Origin: an uncultured Dehalococcoidia bacterium
Lineage (GTDB): Bacteria; Chloroflexota; Dehalococcoidia; Dehalococcoidales; UBA3254
DNA: 11,340 bases
Direction of reading: 5' to 3'
Assembly: GCA_903890885.1 (NCBI GenBank)
Contig: CAITCX010000329.1
Coordinates: forward strand, 1 to 11,340
The notes below the pieces were generated by a model. It searched no databases. It had not been told where the DNA came from and worked only from the letters and a program-made list of their open reading frames with translations. Positions within the stretch are counted from its first letter, which is position 1. Each line of letters opens with the position of its first letter. Below are positions 6,675-11,340 of the stretch, one piece after another. The position numbers and the translations under genes are program-made.

Positions 6675-7778
6675 CTAAAGATGCCTAAAAACTCTCCAGG
6701 CTTTCTCCTGTCCGTCGGCACCGATCAAGTAAGGCCGGAGCATAACCATGTTATATTCGTCAATTGCCTGGCGAATGGGCTCATCGCCTTTCAGGCTGCC
6801 AGTGGTTAAGAGTTTTCGGGTTGGGTGAACAACCGTCGTAACCCCCATTTTATGCAGCATATCAATGGCGGTGCGGTCAAAGATGAAAGAATCGGTAGCT
6901 GCCGCAGAACCCTGCAGAGAAATACCGAACTCCACCGCTCGCTCGTTGGCAAACTTGGCTGAGTCTTCACGATTGGTCTGCCCTCCGCACTGGCAGAGCA
7001 AGACAGCTTCCTTAACGAAAGCGAAGGAGTTTGACTGGATGGCTTTAGAGCCTATCCAGGCGATGTGCGCATCTTTCTTCTCCGCATCGGTCGGCTTGCG
7101 GTTAGACATAATTTCCATGCCGTATTTGGTGTTGAAAAAAGTAGTGCGGTCTACTTCGGTTATCACCGGTTTATTGCCAATGGTCCATTTCATGTTATAA
7201 CCGAAGACGCCGGTATTGATTTTTTCCCACGTGTTTAAAGGAGAGACATCTACAATACGCAGGTTTTTCATTACTTCAGATAGCGTCTCACTACAGCCTG
7301 CTTCAAAACCGGGGGCACACAGAACGTCCAGTACAAACTTCTCAGACCGGTTTTTCTCCACCAGAAAAGCCGTAGTCTCTTTGGTCAAAATGGAAGAGGA
7401 GGCCATAACTCCGCCGAATGGCGACTTTTTATCAGTAGCAAGGGCGGCCTTTAGAGCCTCCAGTTGATTGGTCCGGGCAGCATAAACGGCTGGATTAGTA
7501 TGTTTATTAATGACTACGGTCTCAGTCCGTTTATCACCTAAAAAGGCCATAGTCCGTGAGATTTCAACAGCTACCGAGAAACCGGTCAGGTCTATATGAT
7601 TTGTAAACCCCATGCCCCTCCCTTCGATAACCTCGGTATAAGAACCGCCTGGCTCTCCGACATAACCGGCCTGATGCGGATTATCGCCGCTTCTAAGTGG
7701 GCTAAGATTATATCTGACTTCTTGAAGGGAGCCGTCTTCGTAAGTAAAGACTACTTTCATTTCTTTAGGATTGGACAT
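6675..7778 (-). CDS. Stand-alone AICAR formyltransferase domain protein (PurV-like)
   Basis: Predicted to transfer a formyl group from 10-formyltetrahydrofolate to AICAR, giving FAICAR, the penultimate step of IMP synthesis. The 367-aa protein matches only the C-terminal transformylase part of bifunctional PurH: LRSGDNPHQ (28-36), the catalytic KHTNP (92-96; K92 and H93 match the Lys-His pair of PurH), SPFGG (119-123), KAIQSNS (245-251), GGQTNREDS (265-273), ATDSF (294-298) and the C-terminal FRHL. The N-terminal IMP cyclohydrolase domain of about 200 aa is absent, and the protein has its own start with a full AAGGAG (7786-7791) 7 nt before the ATG, so this is a natural stand-alone form, not a truncation. 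Such forms are known from archaea (PurV) and some bacteria. A separate cyclohydrolase must lie outside the window. It is divergent from the CBS-domain gene and transcribed toward the 6640-6666 hairpin. Confidence 0.88.
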   Translation of the reverse strand: MSNPKEMKVVFTYEDGSLQEVRYNLSPLRSGDNPHQAGYVGEPGGSYTEVIEGRGMGFTNHIDLTGFSVAVEISRTMAFLGDKRTETVVINKHTNPAVYAARTNQLEALKAALATDKKSPFGGVMASSSILTKETTAFLVEKNRSEKFVLDVLCAPGFEAGCSETLSEVMKNLRIVDVSPLNTWEKINTGVFGYNMKWTIGNKPVITEVDRTTFFNTKYGMEIMSNRKPTDAEKKDAHIAWIGSKAIQSNSFAFVKEAVLLCQCGGQTNREDSAKFANERAVEFGISLQGSAAATDSFIFDRTAIDMLHKMGVTTVVHPTRKLLTTGSLKGDEPIRQAIDEYNMVMLRPYLIGADGQEKAWRVFRHL

Positions 7779-7856
7779 AGCTGATCTCCTTAAGTGGAAA
7801 ATATGAATTCAATTGGAGCCGATTTTAAATACCTGACCATAAGTTGTAACCATTTA

Positions 7857-7885
7857 ATTTTCAGGTTTTTGAATCTAATAGTCAA
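7857..7885 (-). promoter_or_regulatory. Candidate promoter for the AICAR formyltransferase gene
   Basis: On the minus strand TTGACT (7880-7885) and GAAAAT (7857-7862) are 17 bp apart, matching 5/6 and 4/6 of the sigma70 consensus. The predicted start lies about 70 nt before the ATG. The -10 hexamer is imperfect, so this is one candidate within the 195-bp divergent gap (7779-7973). Confidence 0.4.
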
Positions 7886-7926
7886 GCTGAACTCGACAAC
7901 CACCAATTTATGTTTAACGGTTTATA

Positions 7927-7935
7927 TGCTATACT
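7927..7935 (+). promoter_or_regulatory. Extended -10 promoter for the CBS-domain gene
   Basis: TGCTATACT is an extended -10 element (TGn plus a 5/6 match to TATAAT). The -35 position (TTTATG, 7907-7912) matches poorly, as is common with extended -10 promoters. The predicted start near 7942 gives a leader of about 30 nt containing an AGGGTG ribosome binding site. Confidence 0.5.
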
Positions 7936-7973
7936 AAACTCTCGAAAAATTTGAAATAGGGTGAAAAAATAAA

Positions 7974-8615
7974 ATGCTGGTTTACGATTTGATGACGAAA
8001 GATGTCATCACCGTTACCCGAGAAACTCCGGTTGTTGACGCTTTGAAAATCATGCAAGATAAAGGCTTCCGCCGTTTGCCTGTGGTGGATGAAGACGGAC
8101 GGCCGGTCGGCGTGGTTTCCCAGCGTTCTATTGAGGACCTCAAACCGCAGTCTGGTATACCTTCGCTGTGGCAAATAGGCTCATGGGCTGCCAAACACAC
8201 TGTGGGCGAAGTGATGAATAAGCGCATGGTAATCGTCCGGCCTACTGATACGGTAGAACTGGCTACGGCCAAAGCCCAGAGCAATCAGGTTGGTTCGTTG
8301 CTGGTAGTGGAAGATGGGAAAATAGTAGGTATAGTCACCACCAATGACATCTTTTACAGGGTGGTCAATCCCACTCTCGGCATCGGTGAGCCAGGCACAC
8401 GAGTAGTGGTGGTGGGAGGAGGCACCGGTCGCAATGCCGAGAATGTCATAGCAGCCATAAACCGGCTAGGTGTAGAGATCAAAATCATCTGGGCCATGCA
8501 GTCACCTACGAACAAAAAGAATAATCTGGTTGTCCACCTTGATACGGATGATGCCCGCAACGTAGTTGGTGAACTGAACCGCCTGGGGTATGAAGCCAGA
8601 GTAGTGAACCGTTAG
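7974..8615 (+). CDS. CBS-domain pair protein with C-terminal ACT-like domain
   Basis: A likely cytoplasmic ligand-sensing protein of 213 aa. Two CBS motifs form a Bateman module: CBS1 at about 1-55 (MTKDVITV, then FRRLPVVDEDGRPVGVVS) and CBS2 at about 74-130 (VGEVMNKRMVIV, then GSLLVVEDGKIVGIVTTNDI). A glycine-rich link (GGGTGRN, 148-154) leads into a C-terminal alpha/beta segment (about 140-213) that looks like an ACT domain, as in AcuB-like proteins. No catalytic domain or membrane segment is present. CBS modules usually bind AMP, ATP or SAM, and ACT domains often bind amino acids. The methyl-cycle, purine and histidine genes nearby make an adenylate or SAM ligand plausible, but this is inference. 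AGGGTG lies 10 nt before the ATG. It is a single-gene transcript, divergent from the purine gene and convergent with hisI. Confidence 0.85.
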   Translation: MLVYDLMTKDVITVTRETPVVDALKIMQDKGFRRLPVVDEDGRPVGVVSQRSIEDLKPQSGIPSLWQIGSWAAKHTVGEVMNKRMVIVRPTDTVELATAKAQSNQVGSLLVVEDGKIVGIVTTNDIFYRVVNPTLGIGEPGTRVVVVGGGTGRNAENVIAAINRLGVEIKIIWAMQSPTNKKNNLVVHLDTDDARNVVGELNRLGYEARVVNR

Positions 8616-8621
8616 ATATTT

Positions 8622-8642
8622 CCAGTTTCCCCAGAAAGCTGG
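8622..8642 (+). terminator. Weak hairpin after the CBS-domain gene
   Basis: CCAGTTTC (8622-8629) pairs with GAAA and CTGG (8634-8642) around a CCCA loop, with a single bulged G. It lies 7 nt after the stop. No clear T-run follows, so it may be a 3'-end stabiliser rather than a strong terminator. Confidence 0.35.
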
Positions 8643-8704
8643 CAATTCTAACTTCTAAACGTGAGTCAAGCACAAATTATCTTTTTTAAAGATTAATAAT
8701 TTAC

Positions 8705-9115
8705 TTACGAATCGATATTATCTAATTCCCAGGTATCCATATTTAACCGACGATAATAGCAGTTGCGAGCTTCACCATTCTGATTCCTGGTATGACAAAT
8801 CCCACCCCGCCGAGGTCTAACTTTATACAGGAGCGAATTCTGCTCGCAGTTCACGTATACTTCCAACAAATCAAAAGTCTCTCCAGAGGTCTTGCCTTTC
8901 TCCCAAAGTTCATTGCGGGAGGTCGACCAAAAAACCGCTGTTCGGGTGCCAACCGCCAGTTTTAAGGCCTGTTCGTTAGTATATGCCACAAGAATGACTT
9001 CATTGGTATCGATATTCTGCACAGCCACTGGAATCACATCAGGGCATTTCTGCGCTGTTTTGGCCAGCTTGCTGAAATCTAACTGTAATATTTTACCTTC
9101 TTCTAATTCCTTCAT
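8705..9115 (-). CDS. hisI: Divergent phosphoribosyl-AMP cyclohydrolase (HisI family)
   Basis: By family it opens the purine ring of phosphoribosyl-AMP, the third step of histidine synthesis. The 136-aa length is normal, and the core is clear: IPAVQ-like IPVAVQ (28-33), the EVILVAYTNEQAL segment (39-51), and WSTSRNELWEKGKTSG (63-78). The metal region is unusual. The canonical DCDxD, whose aspartates bind Mg2+ and whose cysteine binds Zn2+, reads NCEQN (89-93), so only C90 and one acidic residue (E91) remain. The other zinc cysteines, C107 and C119, are 12 apart instead of the usual 7 because of an insertion (RNQNGEARN). There is no HisE fusion. GAGG lies 4 nt before the ATG. No other his gene is in the window. 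It lies 109 nt downstream of the DUF1385 gene on the same strand. It may be a true HisI subgroup or a paralogue with a changed role. Confidence 0.82.
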   Translation of the reverse strand: MKELEEGKILQLDFSKLAKTAQKCPDVIPVAVQNIDTNEVILVAYTNEQALKLAVGTRTAVFWSTSRNELWEKGKTSGETFDLLEVYVNCEQNSLLYKVRPRRGGICHTRNQNGEARNCYYRRLNMDTWELDNIDS

Positions 9116-9224
9116 ATTGCCTCACTATTTTGGGACTAACTTATTCCTGCCAAATGATATTTTTACACAGTATTAGACGGTGCATTAACTACTGAAGAAA
9201 GAGTTTCTGGAGACTAATAACCTA

Positions 9225-10154
9225 TTACGGTGCTACTACTTCAACAACCTGGGGATTCGCTACGGGCGAAGGATATTTTTCGGGTTGTTCAGCGTGCAAT
9301 ACACTCTTCAAAGCTGCCAGAGCCACTTCCAGTTGCTTGTCGTCCGGTTCTCGGGTGGTAAATTTCTGCAACCACAGTCCGGGGGTCAGCAGTACTTTCA
9401 TAATCGGATTGCCACAGTGCCGGGAAGTAAAAAAGATAAATTCGTAACCCAGGGCTGCTATTACCGGCAGCAGCACAATGCGGGAAGCAACTAGCAAAAT
9501 CAGGCCGGGTTTGAATGCAGAGAAGACCGAAAATACCAAAATGGCGATGATTAAAACCGCGAATAGGAAACTGGTACCACAACGGGGATTAGCGGTGGAG
9601 TGCTTACGGGCGTACTCTACTTCCAGAGGATCGCCAGCTTCATATGTATTGATGGCTTTATGCTCTGCGCCGTGATAGGCAAAAACCCTCTGAATGTCCT
9701 TCATCAGCGAGATTAATTTCAAATATGCAATAAACAGAATGACCCTGACCACGCCCTCTATTATATTAAAACCTATGCCTAAACCTGACGGGTCGATGAG
9801 TTTAGCGATCAGAAGCGGAATTAAAAAGAAAACTCCAACAGAGAAAGCCATAGCCGCCAGAATAATGCCCCAGGTTTTCCACCCCGTTAGCTCAACTTTT
9901 TCTTCTTCCAGGGCAATATTAGCAGAATACATCAAAGTCTGGATCCCCAGTACCAGTGACTCTATCAAGGCAATAACACCCCGAACCAGAGGAGTTTTCC
10001 GCCACATTCCTGTATACAGATTGGATAGAGTCTGACTATCGACCCCCACTTCACCGTTGGGGTGACGGGTAGCAGTAGCCATCGTTTTTTTTCCCCGCAT
10101 CATCACACCCTCGATGACCGCCTGCCCACCATAATAAAACTTCTTTTCAGCCAT
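9225..10154 (-). CDS. DUF1385 (YqhQ-like) integral membrane protein
   Basis: Membrane protein of unknown biochemical function. Conserved DUF1385 landmarks are the N-terminal GGQAVIEGVMMRG (9-21), YHGAEHKAINTYE (160-172) and HSTANPRCGTSFL (185-197). Hydrophobic segments lie at about 96-118, 131-151, 194-213 and 217-236, giving an N-terminal soluble part and a C-terminal tail rich in Pro and Val. I place the start at the ATG (10152-10154), giving 309 aa, because GGAG (10161-10164) lies 6 nt before it. A possible upstream TTG at 10164-10166 overlaps that same ribosome binding site, so it is rejected. The gene follows rpmE, as DUF1385 genes often do near prfA in Firmicutes and Chloroflexota, but a strong terminator hairpin separates the two. 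No signal peptide is evident. Confidence 0.9.
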   Translation of the reverse strand: MAEKKFYYGGQAVIEGVMMRGKKTMATATRHPNGEVGVDSQTLSNLYTGMWRKTPLVRGVIALIESLVLGIQTLMYSANIALEEEKVELTGWKTWGIILAAMAFSVGVFFLIPLLIAKLIDPSGLGIGFNIIEGVVRVILFIAYLKLISLMKDIQRVFAYHGAEHKAINTYEAGDPLEVEYARKHSTANPRCGTSFLFAVLIIAILVFSVFSAFKPGLILLVASRIVLLPVIAALGYEFIFFTSRHCGNPIMKVLLTPGLWLQKFTTREPDDKQLEVALAALKSVLHAEQPEKYPSPVANPQVVEVVAP

Positions 10155-10160
10155 AATTTG

Positions 10161-10164
10161 CTCC
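10161..10164 (-). promoter_or_regulatory. Ribosome binding site that decides the DUF1385 start
   Basis: GGAG on the minus strand, 6 nt before the ATG at 10154. It lies directly after the T-tract of the upstream terminator, so any message reading through the terminator exposes this site. Confidence 0.6.
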
Positions 10165-10201
10165 AAAACAAAAAAGGAGCGGGCATATGCTCCGCTCCTT
10201 T
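10165..10201 (-). terminator. Strong intrinsic terminator after rpmE
   Basis: On the minus strand AAAGGAGCGG and CCGCTCCTTT form a perfect 10-bp stem (arms 10192-10201 and 10173-10182) with a 9-nt loop, followed by a T-tract TTTTTTGTTTT. The run of T overlaps the distal stem arm. It should end the rplU-rpmA-rpmE transcript. Confidence 0.85.
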
Positions 10202-10220
10202 AATGATAGCCTTACCTGGG

Positions 10221-10427
10221 TTATTTGTCCAACTTGTAGCGCTGCTTGAAACGTTCAACCCTACCAGCTGTATCAATCATTTTCCTTTCGCCAGTGAAGA
10301 AAGGATGGCACTTGCTGCAAAGTTCGACTCTGAGCTGTTTTTTGGTCGAACCGATGGCAAAAACGTTACCGCATGAGCAAACCACCTGCGCATCTTCAAA
10401 AAACTTGGGGTGAATCTTTTCTTTCAT
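10221..10427 (-). CDS. rpmE: 50S ribosomal protein L31 (zinc-binding type)
   Basis: Small large-subunit protein that bridges the 50S central protuberance and the 30S head. The 68-aa sequence has the typical IHP start (5-7), the zinc-ribbon cysteines C17, C19, C37 and C40 (the C+ form), and the conserved CHPFFTG (40-46) and DTAGRVERF (52-60) segments. The C+ form can release zinc and be replaced by a C- paralogue in some bacteria; no paralogue is in the window. Its ATG lies just 4 nt after the rpmA stop with no clear Shine-Dalgarno sequence, so translation probably depends on coupling to rpmA. It is followed 20 nt downstream by a strong terminator. Confidence 0.97.
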   Translation of the reverse strand: MKEKIHPKFFEDAQVVCSCGNVFAIGSTKKQLRVELCSKCHPFFTGERKMIDTAGRVERFKQRYKLDK

Positions 10428-10431
10428 TTCT

Positions 10432-10689
10432 TTATTCTTCAGCGTAAACGCTGACCTTCTTTTTAATATTAGTATAATGCTCGAATTTGACTTTTCCGTC
10501 GATTAACGCATAAATTGTGTAGTCTTTACCGAGCCCTACATTGTTGCCCGGATGGATTCTGGTACCACGCTGTCTGAGTATGATCGTTCCAGATAATACT
10601 GACTCACCATCATATCGCTTAACGCCAAGTCGCTTGGCTACACTATCGCGACCGTTTACTGAACTGCCGCCGCCCTTTTTATGAGCCAC
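10432..10689 (-). CDS. rpmA: 50S ribosomal protein L27 (GTG start)
   Basis: L27 sits near the peptidyl transferase centre, where its flexible N-terminus contacts the tRNA ends. The 85-aa protein begins directly with AHKKGGGSS after the initiator, so there is no N-terminal extension of the kind cleaved by the Prp protease in Firmicutes. It has the expected GRDS (13-16), the RQRGTRIHPG segment (39-48) and the F..Y....KKVSV end. The start codon is GTG (10687-10689) with a strong AGAGGTGA ribosome binding site 5 nt upstream. It lies 14 nt after rplU and 4 nt before rpmE, in the standard L21-L27 order. Confidence 0.98.
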   Translation of the reverse strand: MAHKKGGGSSVNGRDSVAKRLGVKRYDGESVLSGTIILRQRGTRIHPGNNVGLGKDYTIYALIDGKVKFEHYTNIKKKVSVYAEE

Positions 10690-10703
10690 TCAAATCACCT
10701 CTT

Positions 10704-11033
10704 TTAGTTTTTGTTTGCACCAGGAACCACGATCTCATTAATGCTGAGCCGGGTGTATTTCTGACGATGACCGGTCTTCTTAGTGAAGTGGTCTTTGTGT
10801 TTGAACTTTAAGACAATGATCTTATCACCTTTGTGCAGACCTTGAGACGTTGCCGTAACTTTGGCGCCTTCGATAGATGGAGTGCCAACCGTAATTTTAG
10901 AATCGTCCGCAATCAAAAGAACCTTGTCAAATTCAACCGTATCGCCTTCTTTAACATCCATAAGGTCTACATCGACCGTTTGACCGGCAGAGACCTTGTA
11001 CTGTTTCCCAACTGCTTCAATAATAGCGTAAAT
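10704..11033 (-). CDS. rplU: 50S ribosomal protein L21, apparently starting at ATT
   Basis: L21 binds 23S rRNA, and the gene order with L27 is conserved. The first in-frame ATG (10959-10961) would drop the conserved N-terminus. Reading upstream, the family-typical YAIIEAVGKQYKVSAG appears in frame, preceded by ATT at 11031-11033, exactly where the initiator methionine of L21 belongs. GGAGGTG (11038-11044) lies 4-6 nt before this ATT, and the frame farther upstream to about 11065 has no ATG, GTG or TTG. I therefore call ATT as the start, giving 109 aa, slightly above the usual 102-105. Conserved features include GDTVEFDKVLL (29-39 of this model), the KFKHKDHFTKKTGHRQ RNA-binding stretch and YTRL. 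A sigma70-type promoter lies 30-59 nt upstream, giving a leader of about 22 nt, too short for a structured L21 leader. A sequencing error at the first codon is the main alternative. Confidence 0.93.
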   Translation of the reverse strand: MYAIIEAVGKQYKVSAGQTVDVDLMDVKEGDTVEFDKVLLIADDSKITVGTPSIEGAKVTATSQGLHKGDKIIVLKFKHKDHFTKKTGHRQKYTRLSINEIVVPGANKN

Positions 11034-11037
11034 AGTA

Positions 11038-11044
11038 CACCTCC
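11038..11044 (-). promoter_or_regulatory. Strong ribosome binding site that fixes the rplU ATT start
   Basis: GGAGGTG on the minus strand ends 4 nt before the ATT codon. Its spacing fits that codon and no usual start codon in the L21 frame. The GTG inside it is out of frame and meets a stop within a few codons. Confidence 0.75.
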
Positions 11045-11062
11045 AAAAAACAACAACTCTGT

Positions 11063-11092
11063 ATTTTAACAGAATTGTGGATGGTTTGGCAA
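11063..11092 (-). promoter_or_regulatory. Sigma70-type promoter of the rplU-rpmA-rpmE operon
   Basis: On the minus strand TTGCCA (11087-11092) and TAAAAT (11063-11068) are 18 bp apart, each matching 5 of 6 consensus bases. The predicted start is near 11056. It follows the terminator of the upstream gene, so the ribosomal genes have their own promoter. Confidence 0.7.
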
Positions 11093-11103
11093 TCCCAGGT
11101 TCG

Positions 11104-11135
11104 TAACAACAAAAATCAGGCGCATACGGCCTGAT
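11104..11135 (-). terminator. Intrinsic terminator after the coaE-like gene
   Basis: On the minus strand ATCAGGC and GCCTGAT (arms 11129-11135 and 11115-11121) form a 7-bp stem with a 7-nt loop, followed by TTTTTGTTGTT. It lies about 63 nt past the stop of the gene entering from the right and just before the rplU promoter. Confidence 0.75.
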
Positions 11136-11197
11136 CGACGGCTTTCAACCCACAATGACTATCATATAATATTTAGCGGCAGGATTCAAATATTCTG

Positions 11198-11340
11198 TTA
11201 TAATTCCTCCCACAATTTTTGGATCTTGTCTTTCAGGTCGCTTTTGTCCCCGGTGTTCAAAATAATGGTTAGGTTGTCTTTGATCTGCTCTTCCACAAAA
11301 GGTTGATTGGCCATACGCGATATCGCGTCTTTTTCGCTAA
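11198..11340 (-). CDS. coaE: C-terminal end of probable dephospho-CoA kinase (5' part outside window)
   Basis: The last 46 codons of a gene entering from the right edge. The sequence has R.ANQ (8-12 of the visible part), then a charged helix, a short hydrophobic strand TIILNTGD (24-31), and a final helix ending LWEEL before TAA. This pattern matches the CoaE C-terminus, where R.A.Q is followed by a VI.N.G strand and an L..QV..LW..L helix. CoaE phosphorylates dephospho-CoA in the last step of coenzyme A synthesis. The P-loop and most of the protein are not visible, so the assignment rests on the tail alone. In the family the position before VI.N is usually AD; here it is NLT, a small divergence. 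It is closed by the terminator at 11104-11135. Confidence 0.68.
   Translation of the reverse strand, partial: SEKDAISRMANQPFVEEQIKDNLTIILNTGDKSDLKDKIQKLWEEL

Noticed and set aside
8679..8693. AT-only hairpin ATCTTT/AAAGAT downstream of hisI
   Set aside because: The stem is six weak pairs with a 3-nt loop and no T-run on the minus strand. It may mark the end of hisI, but the evidence is too thin to list as a terminator.
9116..9224. Possible promoter or small gene between the DUF1385 gene and hisI
   Set aside because: The 109-bp gap has only poor -35/-10 matches and no open frame with a good start, so I cannot tell whether hisI has its own promoter.
10155..10166. Upstream TTG start for the DUF1385 protein adding four residues
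   Set aside because: The TTG overlaps the GGAG ribosome binding site that serves the ATG at 10152-10154, and the family N-terminus begins near GGQAVIEG, so the shorter form fits better.
11315..11328. 14-bp perfect palindrome ACGCGATATCGCGT
   Set aside because: It lies inside the coding sequence of the coaE-like gene and encodes ordinary residues in the conserved C-terminal region. One copy only, so chance is the simplest explanation.

Overview
The window is an ordinary stretch of bacterial housekeeping chromosome with moderate G+C and genes packed on both strands. The gene types suggest an anaerobic Chloroflexota bacterium, probably Dehalococcoidia-like. The clues are a short archaeal/Thermotoga-type S-adenosylhomocysteine hydrolase next to metK, a phosphohexomutase next to a bifunctional PGI/PMI, a stand-alone AICAR transformylase domain, and a Mycobacterium-type adenosine kinase. 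This taxonomic call is inference from recall; no marker search was possible. I see no insertion sequences, CRISPR arrays, tRNAs, rRNAs, integration sites or phage genes.

Layout. (1) Positions 1-1245, minus strand: an uncharacterised 121-aa protein overlaps (ATGA) the start of a PfkB-family kinase that closely resembles M. tuberculosis adenosine kinase and is cut by the left edge. (2) 1246-1511: a divergent regulatory region with a good minus-strand promoter and a 12-bp perfect palindrome at its predicted start site. (3) 1512-6634, plus strand: ahcY, metK (TTG start), a phosphoglucomutase/phosphomannomutase, then a phosphoglucose/phosphomannose isomerase. (4) 6640-6666: a strong hairpin shared by convergent transcripts. 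(5) 6675-7778, minus: a stand-alone AICAR formyltransferase (PurV-like). It is divergent from a CBS-CBS-ACT-like sensor protein at 7974-8615. (6) 8705-11340, minus: reading leftward from the right edge, the 3' end of a probable coaE, a terminator, a promoter, then rplU-rpmA-rpmE, a second strong terminator, a DUF1385/YqhQ membrane protein, and a divergent hisI.

How the genes fit together. MetK makes S-adenosylmethionine, AhcY splits the S-adenosylhomocysteine left by methyl transfer, and adenosine kinase would trap the released adenosine as AMP and pull the reversible AhcY reaction forward. The two sugar-phosphate genes connect fructose-6-P with glucose-6-P/mannose-6-P and the matching 1-phosphates, precursors for nucleotide sugars. 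PurV and HisI belong to purine and histidine synthesis, which meet at AICAR. The ribosomal genes form the usual L21-L27 pair followed by L31.

I found no clearly novel multi-gene system. The points most worth a second look are: rplU apparently starting at an ATT codon; a HisI with its three metal-binding aspartates replaced and its zinc-ligand spacing lengthened; the adenosine kinase/SAH hydrolase/SAM synthetase cluster with an unknown small partner protein and a palindrome at the promoter; and a DUF1385 gene placed directly behind an intrinsic terminator.
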